From assembly GCA_020024465.1 (NCBI GenBank), contig JAHHTT010000026.1, positions 1 to 30,099 of the forward strand: DNA of 30,099 bases, given 5' to 3'. The translations under genes were made by a program, and so were the position numbers. This document shows positions 1-8,437 of the stretch, piece by piece. This DNA comes from Odoribacter sp. (GTDB taxonomy: Bacteria; Bacteroidota; Bacteroidia; Bacteroidales; Marinifilaceae). The notes under the pieces were generated by a model, which worked only from the letters and a program-made list of their open reading frames with translations, was not told the origin of the DNA and searched no databases. Within the stretch, counting starts at the first letter, position 1. Every line of letters starts with the position of its first letter.

Positions 1-666
1 ATAACCGGTTACAACCACTTCATCCATCTGAATCCTGTCATTTTTCAATTTTATAGTCAAAAAATTATCCGATTCAATCTTTACCTCCTGAGGTGTCTTA
101 CCAATAAAAGATACGACCAAAGTATTACCATTTTCTACAGGAATGGTGAATGTTCCATCCAAACCGGTAGAAGTTCCGACTGTAGTTCCTTTGATCAAAA
201 CAGTCGCACCAACAATCGGCTCCCCATTCTCAGATTCTAATATTTTACCTTTAATAATCAACGGTTTTTTCTGCTGTTGTATCACCCTCTCTTTGCGATC
301 AATCATCACAATGTTATCTTTTACCATAAAAGTTAACTGATAATCCTCCAATACATCACGCAGAATACTTTCTACACTGCCACGACGTCTTTTCATCGAC
401 ACTTTTTTCATTACACTCAAATCTTCCACTCTATATGAAATATACAGAGGTGAACTCAATTTGCTGTTTATCAAACTGAAAAATTCATCAAAAGAAAGAT
501 TTTCAGCTTCAATTTCTATCACTTTCTTTAACAGATTCATCTGTGCGGAAGCATAATCCGATTCATTTTGAGCTTTTAGAACCCTCTCTCCTGTCAGCCA
601 ACCGGCAAATAAGGGTATCAGAAATGCACATAGGCATCCCCGTGCAAGAATTTTCACTTTTTGCAT
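1..666 (-). CDS. SusC-like TonB-dependent receptor with STN domain, N-terminal part only (cut by window edge)
   Basis: Start of an outer-membrane TonB-dependent receptor of the SusC/RagA type; 222 codons are present and the beta-barrel lies beyond the left edge. Reading the minus strand from the ATG at 666-664 I see a signal peptide (residues about 1-32), an STN (secretin and TonB N-terminus) domain at about 55-125, a carboxypeptidase-D-regulatory-like domain at about 137-210 (GEPIVGATVLIKGTTVG...), and the motif DEVVVTGY as the last eight visible residues, which in this family precedes the plug. An STN domain on a SusC protein is known to signal to a FecR anti-sigma factor, and such a gene lies immediately upstream (29-bp gap). 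I infer a cell-surface signalling transporter; the substrate, often a glycan or host glycoprotein, cannot be told from this part. Confidence 0.93.
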   Translation of the reverse strand, partial: MQKVKILARGCLCAFLIPLFAGWLTGERVLKAQNESDYASAQMNLLKKVIEIEAENLSFDEFFSLINSKLSSPLYISYRVEDLSVMKKVSMKRRRGSVESILRDVLEDYQLTFMVKDNIVMIDRKERVIQQQKKPLIIKGKILESENGEPIVGATVLIKGTTVGTSTGLDGTFTIPVENGNTLVVSFIGKTPQEVKIESDNFLTIKLKNDRIQMDEVVVTGY

Positions 667-695
667 AAATTAAAAATATTTAGTTAGTTAGGTCT

Positions 696-1805
696 TTAAT
701 ACACTGTCACTGTGTCCTTTTCATATATAAAATGAACTGTCCGTCCTCGCTCCAAGGCTTCTAATACTCGTTCAACAGGCAATGTACGAGGCAAACGACA
801 ATAAAAATTTTCACGTTTCAAAGATTCACGGCTAAACCGAAATTTCACTCCATACCAATCTGCCAAACAAGAAGCTATCTCCTCCAGTGAAGTATTTCGA
901 AAAAAGAAAATATTTTCCCTCCATGCAATCAGCGTTTCCCAATCCACTTCTTTCGCAACCAACTCTCCTGTTTCATCCAACTGTCCCTGCTGACCGGGTT
1001 GCAAACGAATTTCTTTCATATCTCCAGATTTTCGCATTCCTACACATCCCTTTATCAACGTCGTTTTTGGAAAATCTGGCTGATAACCATTTACATTAAA
1101 TGCTGTTCCATAAACAGTATTCTCCATTTTACCCACCGATACAATAAATGGCTTTTCAGTATCTTTCGTCACTTCAAAATAAGCCTCTCCATATTCCAAA
1201 TGAATGCGTCGTTCTTTCTGACCGTCAAAATTTTCAGGAAATACCAAACGTGAATTCGCATTCACATATACACGGCTACTGTCTGACAATGTAAACTGCC
1301 AGATCTTCCCCTGCGGTACGTCTATAATTCGCGGTTCAACCATTTCTGCTGCTGCTTCAACATTAAAAATATCCTCCTCTTCAACCACTGGTTCTTGTTT
1401 GTTTTCCAGATTATAAACTTTTCCGTCAGCCGTAATCATACGCACCATATCATCATATTTTCCCGTTGCTGCCACATCGATAACTACCGGCAAACTGTTT
1501 TCTGATTTCTGATTAAACAACAGCCAACTACCGCCCAATGCAAGGAATAATATTGCAGCAATACTGCTCCATTTCATTATCCGTAAACGTTTACGCCGAT
1601 GAATAGAAAGAAAAAGCGAAAAATACAGCTGCTGCAACTCCTCTTCCGAAACTTTTGGCGAAGTCCCGTCAAAATCCTTTATATGCTTTGTATAATTTCT
1701 ATGCACATCAGAATCCTCCAGCCATTGCTGATAATCCCTATGCTCAGCAAGTGTTGCAGTTTTATCAAAAACTTTTCTGATGATATGCCAGTCTATCTTT
1801 TTCAT
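696..1805 (-). CDS. FecR-family anti-sigma factor
   Basis: Inner-membrane anti-sigma factor that relays a signal from the STN domain of the receptor to the ECF sigma factor. With the ATG at 1805-1803 it has 369 residues: a cytoplasmic N-terminal part, one membrane segment (about residues 79-97, WSSIAAILFLALGGSWLLF), the FecR domain (about 155-260, with VPQGKIWQFTLSDSSRVYVN and GEAYFEV) and a C-terminal DUF4974-like domain (NTSLEEIASCLADWYGVKFRF). The frame stays open upstream to a GTG at 1871 that overlaps the sigma gene stop by 4 bases. I prefer the internal ATG because the extra 22 residues (Cys- and Ile-rich) do not look like a FecR N-terminus, but the GTG start cannot be excluded. It sits between its sigma factor and its receptor, the usual order. 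Confidence 0.93.
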   Translation of the reverse strand: MKKIDWHIIRKVFDKTATLAEHRDYQQWLEDSDVHRNYTKHIKDFDGTSPKVSEEELQQLYFSLFLSIHRRKRLRIMKWSSIAAILFLALGGSWLLFNQKSENSLPVVIDVAATGKYDDMVRMITADGKVYNLENKQEPVVEEEDIFNVEAAAEMVEPRIIDVPQGKIWQFTLSDSSRVYVNANSRLVFPENFDGQKERRIHLEYGEAYFEVTKDTEKPFIVSVGKMENTVYGTAFNVNGYQPDFPKTTLIKGCVGMRKSGDMKEIRLQPGQQGQLDETGELVAKEVDWETLIAWRENIFFFRNTSLEEIASCLADWYGVKFRFSRESLKRENFYCRLPRTLPVERVLEALERGRTVHFIYEKDTVTVY

Positions 1806-1867
1806 AGCGTCTGTTTCTATAATAACACACGGAAAAATGATTCCATATACACAGAAAATGTTTTTTT

Positions 1868-2425
1868 TCACAAAAAACGGGAAATAAAATAGGCCAGCAT
1901 TAAAGAACGTCCGAAATTTTCTCTGAAAACTTTATAAGCACGGGCAATATGCGTATTTACCGTACCCTCGCTGATATTCAATTTCTCGGCTATCTCTTTA
2001 TAAGATTTACCTTCACTTTTTAAACGGATAACCTGTTGTTGCTGTACAGAAAGAAAAGACATACAACGCTCTATTTCACGGCTTAATTCGCTGTATTCAT
2101 CCGTACACTCCGCATTCCAACTGATAATGGCTTCCACTAAACGCTCTTCATGTTTATCTACAATATCTTTATGCCTCAAAAAATTCATGCAACGGTTTCG
2201 AGTGGCTGTCAGCAAATAGCCCAAAATATTTATATCCTCCGGTAAATTCCTGCTATTTTCATAAAACTGGATAAATACATCCTGAACGATATCCTTTGCT
2301 TCTTCACACATCACATAATGATACGCAAAACGATACAGGCTTTCAAAATAAGCCATGTACAATTCTTCAAACTTATATCTATCCTGAACAATAGAAAATT
2401 TCATTTTGCAATATTGTTGAAACAT
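1868..2425 (-). CDS. ECF RNA polymerase sigma factor, FecI-like (sigma-70 family)
   Basis: Extracytoplasmic-function sigma factor of 185 residues. Region 2 is visible at about residues 22-90 (YMAYFESLYRFAYHYVMCEEAKDIVQDVFIQFYE), including the conserved DIVQDVF, and region 4 at about 120-172 with the helix-turn-helix SYKEIAEKLNISEGTVNTHIARA. It most likely drives transcription of the SusC-like receptor two genes downstream and is restrained by the adjacent FecR protein. An alternative start at Met8 (2404) is possible. The gap to the upstream radA stop is only 28 bp, so a dedicated promoter would have to lie inside the end of radA or the gene is read through from radA; I did not find a convincing TAnnTTTG element there. 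Confidence 0.94.
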   Translation of the reverse strand: MFQQYCKMKFSIVQDRYKFEELYMAYFESLYRFAYHYVMCEEAKDIVQDVFIQFYENSRNLPEDINILGYLLTATRNRCMNFLRHKDIVDKHEERLVEAIISWNAECTDEYSELSREIERCMSFLSVQQQQVIRLKSEGKSYKEIAEKLNISEGTVNTHIARAYKVFRENFGRSLMLAYFISRFL

Positions 2426-2453
2426 TGTTACTCATTACAATCCGCCAGATATA

Positions 2454-3815
2454 TTATCCAAACAGACTTCTGCACAAATCCGCTATCTTCGATACAAAGC
2501 AAACCTCTATTGAATCGTTTTTACGGGTATATCCTTTCTTGTTACCTACAGGTACAAATATTCGTCTGAAACCTAATTTTCCAGCCTCTGCAATACGTTG
2601 TTCAATACGGCTTACAGCACGTATTTCTCCGGAAAGTCCCACCTCTCCGGCAAAAACCGTATCGCCGGGAAGAGCCGCATCTATATTCGAAGACAATACA
2701 GCCATCACTACTGCCAAATCCAAAGCAGGATCACTGACACGGATTCCGCCCGCTATATTCAAAAACACATCCTTGGAGGCCAACCGGAATCCCACTCTCT
2801 TTTCCAGTACAGCCAACAGCATATTCAAACGCCGCGAATCAAAGCCCGTAGCCGAACGTTGAGGCACTCCATAAGCCGCCGTAGATACCAATGCCTGCAC
2901 CTCCAATAAAATAGGCCGGACACCCTCTATCGTGGCTGAAACAGCGATACCACTCAACTCTTCTGCATGATTTGAAAGCAATAATTCCGAAGGATTACTC
3001 ACTTGCCTTAATCCGCTTTGCAGCATTTCATAGATTCCTATTTCCGATGTCGAACCAAAACGGTTTTTAATCGAACGTAGAATCCGATACATATATTGCT
3101 GGTCGCCTTCAAATTGCAAAACCGTATCCACCATGTGTTCCAGAATCTTCGGTCCTGCCAATTGCCCGTCTTTCGTAATATGTCCGATTAATATCGTGGA
3201 AATCGTATTCTCTTTGCTGAAACGCAACAAAGCATTGGTACATTCCCTGATTTGTGACAGACTTCCCGGAATCGAATCCACTGCCTCTGTCGCCAATGTC
3301 TGTATCGAATCAATAATCAATAAATCAGGCTGTATTGTCCGGGCATGTTCCAGCACCATTTCCAGTGAATTACCAGACAGGAACAGACAGTCATCATTAT
3401 CTGTACCCAAACGCTGCGCTCTCATCTTTATCTGCGAAATGCTCTCCTCTCCCGATACGTACAACACCCGCCCGCAACGGCTGTGCAAAGCAAACTGCAA
3501 AACCAATGTGGATTTCCCGATACCGGGTTCGCCTCCCAGCAGAATCATCGAACCCGGTACCATTCCTCCTCCCAACACCCGATTCAACTCATCGTCTCCG
3601 GTATCCATCCGGATATCTGCATTTGCCTTTATTTCAGACAATTTCAATGCCTTGGACGAAGGAGTACCGATTACGGCATTTCCCCTGCCTTTCGTCTGTA
3701 CCTCCACTTCTTCAACAAAACTGTTCCACTCTCCGCAAACATTACAGCGTCCGGTCCACTTTGCCTCCTTTGCTCCACAATTCTGACATACAAAAATTGT
3801 CTTTGTTTTAGCCAT
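2454..3815 (-). CDS. radA: DNA repair protein RadA
   Basis: RecA-related ATPase that promotes branch migration in recombinational repair. The 453 residues show the family order: an N-terminal C4 zinc finger (CQNCGAKEAKWTGRCNVCGEW, residues 10-30), a Walker A motif (GGEPGIGKST, about 94-103), a Walker B-like LLIIDS, the RadA-specific KNRFG motif (IKNRFGSTSEIG) and a C-terminal Lon-protease-like domain (RVSDPALDLAVVMAVLSS, FAGEVGLSGEIR). Length is normal. It starts 11 bp after the PBP1A stop on the same strand, so the two are probably co-transcribed. The + strand across this gene is extremely C-rich, relevant to the origin finding. Confidence 0.98.
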   Translation of the reverse strand: MAKTKTIFVCQNCGAKEAKWTGRCNVCGEWNSFVEEVEVQTKGRGNAVIGTPSSKALKLSEIKANADIRMDTGDDELNRVLGGGMVPGSMILLGGEPGIGKSTLVLQFALHSRCGRVLYVSGEESISQIKMRAQRLGTDNDDCLFLSGNSLEMVLEHARTIQPDLLIIDSIQTLATEAVDSIPGSLSQIRECTNALLRFSKENTISTILIGHITKDGQLAGPKILEHMVDTVLQFEGDQQYMYRILRSIKNRFGSTSEIGIYEMLQSGLRQVSNPSELLLSNHAEELSGIAVSATIEGVRPILLEVQALVSTAAYGVPQRSATGFDSRRLNMLLAVLEKRVGFRLASKDVFLNIAGGIRVSDPALDLAVVMAVLSSNIDAALPGDTVFAGEVGLSGEIRAVSRIEQRIAEAGKLGFRRIFVPVGNKKGYTRKNDSIEVCFVSKIADLCRSLFG

Positions 3816-3826
3816 GGTTACTCTAT

Positions 3827-6142
3827 TTAGAAAAACTCTTCCTCTTTTTCCTGCACATTTCCATCGCTGCTTTCATCACAATCCAGACGTTTGGTAATAC
3901 CGGCAGGCATCTCAAATGCACTTTGTTTCAACCCCAATTTCGGGTCAGCATAAGCCTTCTGCAAAAATTTAGCCCAAATAGGCAATGCCATATTGGCTCC
4001 CTGGCCATTTGCCAGATTCTGAAAATGAATAGAACGGTCTTCTGCTCCTACCCATACACCGCCTACCAATTCAGGCGTTACACCCATAAACCAACCATCG
4101 GCATGAGCCTGTGTCGTACCGGTTTTTCCTCCCATCGGATTCATCAGTTTGTATTTATATCTCAACCTGACACCGGTACCGTCCTGCACGACACCTTCAA
4201 GCAAATTACACATCAAATAAGCTGTATTTTCCGTAATCACTTCCCTCGAATCCGCCCGGAACTCTTCCAAGACGTTGCCATATTTATCTTCAATTCGATA
4301 AACCGGCAGCGGAACATTATATACTCCTTTGTTGGCAAAAATCGAATAGGCAGCCACCATTTCTCTGACTGAAATTTCCGCCGTTCCAAGAAAAATGGAA
4401 GGAACCGGATCAATAAAACTCGTTATACCCATTTTGTATGCCATCTGAGCAACCGCCTGAGGTGTAAACTGTTTCAACACCCATCCCGATATATTGTTTT
4501 CAGAATTGGCCAGTCCCCATCTTAAAGTGACCATCTCGCCCTTACGCTTCGAACCTCCGCGGGCTGTCCACAACTTACCGTCAGGCAAAAGGAATGTCTG
4601 CGGTATATTAGGCACCTTATCACAGGGCCCCAATCCTTCCTGCATCGCCAGAGTATAAAGTATAGGCTTGATGGTAGAACCCACCTGACGTTTTCCGGAA
4701 CTTACCATATCATACATAAAATAGCGGTAATCCGGACCTCCAACATATGCCTTGATATGTCCGTTCTTGGGATTCATCACCATAAAGCCGGAACGGAAAA
4801 ATGCCTTATAATGCTTGATGGAATCCATCGGGGACATAAGTGTATCCCGCAATCCGTTCCACGTAAACACCTGCATATCCACTTTCCGGCTGAATATTTT
4901 ACGGATATCAGAGTCTTTCAAACCCTCCTTTTTCGCCACACGGTAACGCTCCGACTGTTTCATAGAACGGGTAAGCACCTGATTAATCTGTTCCATAGAC
5001 ATATCATTTGAAAAAGGCGAATTGCGCTTGTGCACCCGTTCCTTATCAAACAGAGGCTGCAAATCTTTGGACAGATGTTCCCGTACCGCCTCTTCTGCAT
5101 ATTGCTGCATCCGAGGATCCAACGTCGTATAAATCTTCAAACCGTCGGCATACAAATCATAATGAGTACCATCTACCTTTACATTTTTCTTACACCACCC
5201 ATACAATGGATTCGTTTCCCAGGCAATGGAATCCACTCTATATTGTGCCAAATCATGATAATTAGCCCTTTTCGGCATGCTTGCCGTCATAAACAGACGC
5301 AAATGTTCACGGAAATAAGTTGCCCATCCTTCTTTATGGTCTACACGCTTAAAATTCACACCCAGAGGCAACTGCTTCAACGAATCCATTTCTTCTTCCG
5401 TAATCTTGTCATACTTGCACATTTGCGACAATACCACATTCCGACGATCGAGCGTCAATTGCGGACGTCTCACCGGATTATAATACGATGAATTCTTGGC
5501 CATACCCACCAACATCGCTGCCTGTTCCACCCGCAATGAATCCAGAGGCACCTGAAAATAAATATCTGCTGCCGAACTGATTCCAACCGCCAAGTTCAAG
5601 AAATCATATTTATTTAAATACATGGTAAGGATTTCCTCCTTCGTATAGCTCTTTTCCAGTTTAACGGCAATCACCCATTCTCTGAATTTACGGATTACCA
5701 ATTCAAAAGCATTCAAATCCGGTTCCCGTGGAAACAGCATCTTTGCCAACTGCTGGGAAATCGTACTACCGCCTCCTGTCGACGAAGTATTACCAGTCAA
5801 TACTCCCTTCAACACACGGAACAATCCTCTGACATCAATCCCGCTATGCTCATAAAAACGGACATCTTCCGTAGCAATCAGAGCATCGATTACTGATTGG
5901 GGTATCTCACGGTATTCCGTATATTTCCGGTTTTCTTTTTCAAAATACCGGCTCATAAAAGTACGGTCTGCAAAATAAACTTCCGAAGCAAAGCGGTTAT
6001 TGGGATTTTCCAACTCTTCAAATGTAGGCATAAAACCTAATTTTCCGGACGAAATCAACCAAAAGAAAATCACTACTCCCATGATACCTGCCAACACTAC
6101 CGACCAAAAAATCACAAGAAATTTCCAATACTTCCTAAACAT
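3827..6142 (-). CDS. Penicillin-binding protein 1A, bifunctional transglycosylase/transpeptidase
   Basis: Class A PBP that polymerises and cross-links peptidoglycan on the outer face of the inner membrane. The 771 residues contain an N-terminal membrane anchor (about 8-32), a GT51 glycosyltransferase domain with the catalytic Glu in ATEDVRFYEHSGID (Glu92) and GGSTISQQLAKML, and a transpeptidase domain with the SxxK motif in QVGSTIKPILY, SENN as the SxN motif and GGKTGTTQ as the KTG motif. The C-terminus is acidic (QEKEEEFF). All catalytic motifs are intact. It heads the leftward run PBP1A-radA-sigma-FecR-receptor. The start is the ATG at 6142; a TAnnTTTG element lies 26-33 bp upstream. Confidence 0.97.
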   Translation of the reverse strand: MFRKYWKFLVIFWSVVLAGIMGVVIFFWLISSGKLGFMPTFEELENPNNRFASEVYFADRTFMSRYFEKENRKYTEYREIPQSVIDALIATEDVRFYEHSGIDVRGLFRVLKGVLTGNTSSTGGGSTISQQLAKMLFPREPDLNAFELVIRKFREWVIAVKLEKSYTKEEILTMYLNKYDFLNLAVGISSAADIYFQVPLDSLRVEQAAMLVGMAKNSSYYNPVRRPQLTLDRRNVVLSQMCKYDKITEEEMDSLKQLPLGVNFKRVDHKEGWATYFREHLRLFMTASMPKRANYHDLAQYRVDSIAWETNPLYGWCKKNVKVDGTHYDLYADGLKIYTTLDPRMQQYAEEAVREHLSKDLQPLFDKERVHKRNSPFSNDMSMEQINQVLTRSMKQSERYRVAKKEGLKDSDIRKIFSRKVDMQVFTWNGLRDTLMSPMDSIKHYKAFFRSGFMVMNPKNGHIKAYVGGPDYRYFMYDMVSSGKRQVGSTIKPILYTLAMQEGLGPCDKVPNIPQTFLLPDGKLWTARGGSKRKGEMVTLRWGLANSENNISGWVLKQFTPQAVAQMAYKMGITSFIDPVPSIFLGTAEISVREMVAAYSIFANKGVYNVPLPVYRIEDKYGNVLEEFRADSREVITENTAYLMCNLLEGVVQDGTGVRLRYKYKLMNPMGGKTGTTQAHADGWFMGVTPELVGGVWVGAEDRSIHFQNLANGQGANMALPIWAKFLQKAYADPKLGLKQSAFEMPAGITKRLDCDESSDGNVQEKEEEFF

Positions 6143-6167
6143 AAGACAAGCATATTAATTTAAAAAG

Positions 6168-6175
6168 CAAAGATA
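6168..6175 (-). promoter_or_regulatory. Candidate -7 promoter element for the PBP1A gene
   Basis: On the minus strand the sequence reads TATCTTTG followed by C, a match to the Bacteroidota -7 consensus TAnnTTTG, 26 bases before the PBP1A start codon. No clean TTG -33 element is visible; a T-tract occupies that position. Confidence 0.5.
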
Positions 6176-6328
6176 TACATAAAAAAAAATCCTGCCGCAT
6201 TTATCGAAATAAATTGTAATATTTAAAATACACTTATAATCAACCTACCCATATCCCAATCAAATCTGACTTTCATCTATACTAAATCCAGATAAAATCT
6301 ATATAAAATGCTATTAAAATATTATCAA

Positions 6329-6372
6329 TATAGGATTCATATAATATTCATATAGGATTTATATAGGATTCA
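6329..6372. repeat. Four tandem 11-bp repeats, candidate operator array
   Basis: Four consecutive 11-bp units start at 6329, 6340, 6351 and 6362: TATAGGATTCA, TATAATATTCA, TATAGGATTTA, TATAGGATTCA. Units 1 and 4 are identical; unit 3 differs at one base and unit 2 at two. The period is about one helical turn, so a bound protein would meet the same face each time. ATTCA matches half of the bacterial ARG box, and the array lies about 90 bp before the argR promoter, so ArgR binding is possible, but the units are direct repeats, not the usual inverted pairs. Confidence 0.6.
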
Positions 6373-6457
6373 TTCTAGTTTTTACCAAGATTTACCATAT
6401 ATTTGATACGGATAAGAATCGGACATCTGAAAATGTCAAATATTTCATACAAATGCA

Positions 6458-6485
6458 TTGGTTAAAGAAGAAATTTCTAATTTTG
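6458..6485 (+). promoter_or_regulatory. Candidate promoter of argR
   Basis: TTG at 6458-6460 and TAATTTTG at 6478-6485 separated by 17 bp, matching the Bacteroidota arrangement TTG-N17-23-TAnnTTTG. It ends 28 bp before the argR start codon, giving a short leader. Confidence 0.6.
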
Positions 6486-6513
6486 CAGTAGAATTGACTT
6501 TTAATGAAAATAT

Positions 6514-6993
6514 ATGAGAAACAAAACCAAGCGACTGCTTACCATTCGCAAACTGATAGAATCCGAACTGATTTCTTCTCAGGAAGAGTTGCTTTTCCGC
6601 TTGAAAGAGATGAATGTTGAAGCTACACAAAGCACCTTGTCCCGCGACTTGAAATTCATGAAAGTGGCAAAAATTCCGCACAAGGAGAAAGGATATATCT
6701 ATATCATTCCGGAAAGTATCCAAAATGAACAACGGGAAGAGAAAGTGTCAGCTATCATCACAGATACGATCCTAAGCATTGATTTTTCCGGAAATATGGC
6801 TGTCATCAAAACATTGCCCGGATATGCCAATGCCGTTACAGTATTGATAGACAGTGAAAATTATTTTGAAATATTAGGCACCATTGCCGGAGACGATACT
6901 ATTTTCATCGTCATGCGCGAAGGTGTGAGCCGCACGGAACTGATCGATGCACTGATGTCTGTCCATCCCGCCATACATACATTATATAAATAA
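6514..6993 (+). CDS. argR: Arginine repressor ArgR
   Basis: Hexameric DNA-binding repressor that senses L-arginine. The 159 residues have a winged helix-turn-helix N-terminal domain (about 1-70; ISSQEELLFRLKEMNVEATQSTLSRDLKFM) and a C-terminal arginine-binding and oligomerisation domain (about 85-159) ending in the family signature GTIAGDDTIFIVM. In many Bacteroidales argR heads an arginine biosynthesis operon; here no arg gene is beside it and the next gene, 173 bp downstream with its own promoter element, is panC. The upstream tandem ATTCA-containing repeats could be an autoregulatory site (inference). It lies on the strand that would be lagging if the origin is at 8.9-9.5 kb. Confidence 0.94.
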   Translation: MRNKTKRLLTIRKLIESELISSQEELLFRLKEMNVEATQSTLSRDLKFMKVAKIPHKEKGYIYIIPESIQNEQREEKVSAIITDTILSIDFSGNMAVIKTLPGYANAVTVLIDSENYFEILGTIAGDDTIFIVMREGVSRTELIDALMSVHPAIHTLYK

Positions 6994-7134
6994 AACAATA
7001 GTTCGATAGAACTGGCAATATATGGGAGGGCTGATAAAGATAAAGCAGCTGAATTCACTATAAAATTTAGATGAAAATTTATCGAAATATTGAATAAAAA
7101 CAAAAGACGATTTTTTATTCTCAATTATAAATAA

Positions 7135-7142
7135 TACATTTG
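7135..7142 (+). promoter_or_regulatory. Candidate -7 promoter element for panC-panD
   Basis: TACATTTG followed by CA, matching TAnnTTTG, 24 bp before the panC start codon. The -33 region is T-rich (ttttttatt) without an exact TTG. Confidence 0.5.
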
Positions 7143-7166
7143 CACCCCGTATTTCATTAAAATGTC

Positions 7167-8006
7167 ATGCAAGTTTTAAACACTAAAAATGAACTGATTA
7201 GTCTGATTAGTGGCCTGAAAAACAAAGGCAAGGTAATCGGATTTGTCCCTACTATGGGGGCTTTGCACGAAGGACACTTGTCCCTCGTTAAGGAATCTAA
7301 GAAGAATAGTGACGTTACGGTGGTCAGTATATTCGTAAATCCCACTCAATTCAATGATCCGGAAGATTTAAAACGGTATCCGCGCACTTTAGACAAAGAC
7401 GTTGAACTGTTGGGAACAGTAGGATGCGATATTGTTTTCGCTCCTTCAGTAGTTGAAATATATCCGGAACCGGATACCCGCAAATTTGACTTCGGCTATA
7501 TCGAAAGCGTAATGGAAGGAGCTAAACGTCCCGGTCATTTCAATGGAGTAGGGCAGGTGGTAAGCCGACTATTCGATATCGTACGCCCGGATAAAGCATT
7601 CTTTGGAATGAAGGATTTTCAACAGATAGCCATTATCCGCAGCATGGTGAAACAGTTGAAATATACCGTTGAAATTATCCCTTGCCCGATTATCCGTGAA
7701 GAAAGCGGATTGGCCCGCAGTTCACGCAACACTCTTTTGGATGAAGAACACAAAAAGAACGCTCCACATATCTATGCGACTCTGAAAAAAGCCGCTTCAT
7801 TGGTTTCAGAAAAAAATGTTGAAGAGATGAAAAAATGGATTGCAGACGAAATTAACAGTAATCCTTTTCTCGAAACCGAATACGTTGAAATCGTTGATGA
7901 AGAAACACTGCAAATTACAAAAGACTGGAACGAACCCGGTAAAAAAGTAGCTTGTGTCGCTGTTTATGCCGGCAAAATCAGACTGATTGATAACATTGTA
8001 TTTTAA
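7167..8006 (+). CDS. panC: Pantothenate synthetase (pantoate-beta-alanine ligase)
   Basis: ATP-dependent condensation of pantoate with beta-alanine to pantothenate, the last step to vitamin B5 and coenzyme A precursors. The 279 residues carry the nucleotidyltransferase HxGH-type motif in VPTMGALHEGHLSLV (about 28-42), the substrate-binding segment PGHFNGVGQVV, GMKDFQQ and the second ATP site IREESGLARSSRN. Length is that of the family. panD follows after 5 bp and supplies its beta-alanine substrate, so the two form an operon. panB is not in the window. Confidence 0.98.
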   Translation: MQVLNTKNELISLISGLKNKGKVIGFVPTMGALHEGHLSLVKESKKNSDVTVVSIFVNPTQFNDPEDLKRYPRTLDKDVELLGTVGCDIVFAPSVVEIYPEPDTRKFDFGYIESVMEGAKRPGHFNGVGQVVSRLFDIVRPDKAFFGMKDFQQIAIIRSMVKQLKYTVEIIPCPIIREESGLARSSRNTLLDEEHKKNAPHIYATLKKAASLVSEKNVEEMKKWIADEINSNPFLETEYVEIVDEETLQITKDWNEPGKKVACVAVYAGKIRLIDNIVF

Positions 8007-8011
8007 ACGAA

Positions 8012-8362
8012 ATGAATATAGAGGTTGTAAAATCAAAGATTCACAAGGTCACTGTCACAGAAGCTAATCTACAGTATGTAGGGAGCATCACTATCGACAT
8101 AGCCTTGATGGAAGCCGCCAATATCATCGAAAACGAAAAAGTACAAATCGTTAATGTAAACAATGGCGAACGATTGGAAACATACGTTATCAAAGGAGAG
8201 AGAAATTCAGGTACAGTCTGTCTGAACGGACCGGCAGCCAGAAAATGTGCAGTAGGGGATATTGTAATCATCATATCATACGCCTCCATGGATTTTGAAG
8301 AAGCAAAGCAACATAAACCCACGCTTGTATTTCCGGATACAAGCACTAATCAATTGATATAA
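8012..8362 (+). CDS. panD: Aspartate 1-decarboxylase proenzyme
   Basis: Pyruvoyl-dependent enzyme making beta-alanine from L-aspartate for PanC. The 116-residue proenzyme has Gly24-Ser25 in the context YVGSITID, the self-cleavage site whose Ser becomes the pyruvoyl group. NGPAARKCAVGDIVIIISYA is the conserved C-terminal part with the catalytic region. Translationally close to panC (5 bp). A strong hairpin follows the stop codon. Confidence 0.98.
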   Translation: MNIEVVKSKIHKVTVTEANLQYVGSITIDIALMEAANIIENEKVQIVNVNNGERLETYVIKGERNSGTVCLNGPAARKCAVGDIVIIISYASMDFEEAKQHKPTLVFPDTSTNQLI

Positions 8363-8386
8363 ATATAAATCAAGAAATTATAAAGT

Positions 8387-8437
8387 AAAACGATGGGCGA
8401 TTAAGAAATTCTCAGTTTTTTAATCGTCCATCGTTTT
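8387..8437 (+). terminator. Long hairpin after panD, probable intrinsic terminator
   Basis: The arms at 8387-8408 and 8416-8437 pair over 22 bp with two G-T pairs and a 7-base loop; the core reads AAAACGATGGGCGATTAA against TTAATCGTCCATCGTTTT. T-rich sequence (cgtttt) follows on the + strand and A-rich sequence precedes it, so it could work in both directions. It ends 18 bp before the next start codon, leaving no room for a normal promoter between them. Confidence 0.75.

Larger units (their letters stand above)
6143..6513. other. 371-bp AT-rich divergent intergenic region (PBP1A / argR)
   Basis: Very AT-rich gap between divergently transcribed genes. It contains promoter elements for both sides (6168-6175 minus; 6458-6485 plus), a further TATATTTG at 6398-6405, a TTTACCA pair 10 bp apart (6381, 6391) and the 11-bp tandem array at 6329-6372. 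I see no gene or RNA in it. Confidence 0.7.

Noticed and set aside
6143..6513. The PBP1A/argR gap as the replication origin
   Set aside because: It is AT-rich and marks the change in gene direction, but it lacks the TGTTGA-type boxes, and plus-strand genes just right of it (argR, panC) still show neutral or C-leaning composition; the skew turns only after rfaE2.
6994..7166. Possible structured RNA or small gene between argR and panC
   Set aside because: Only a 5-bp palindrome around 7000-7013 and a promoter element are visible; there is no coding potential or stable structure.
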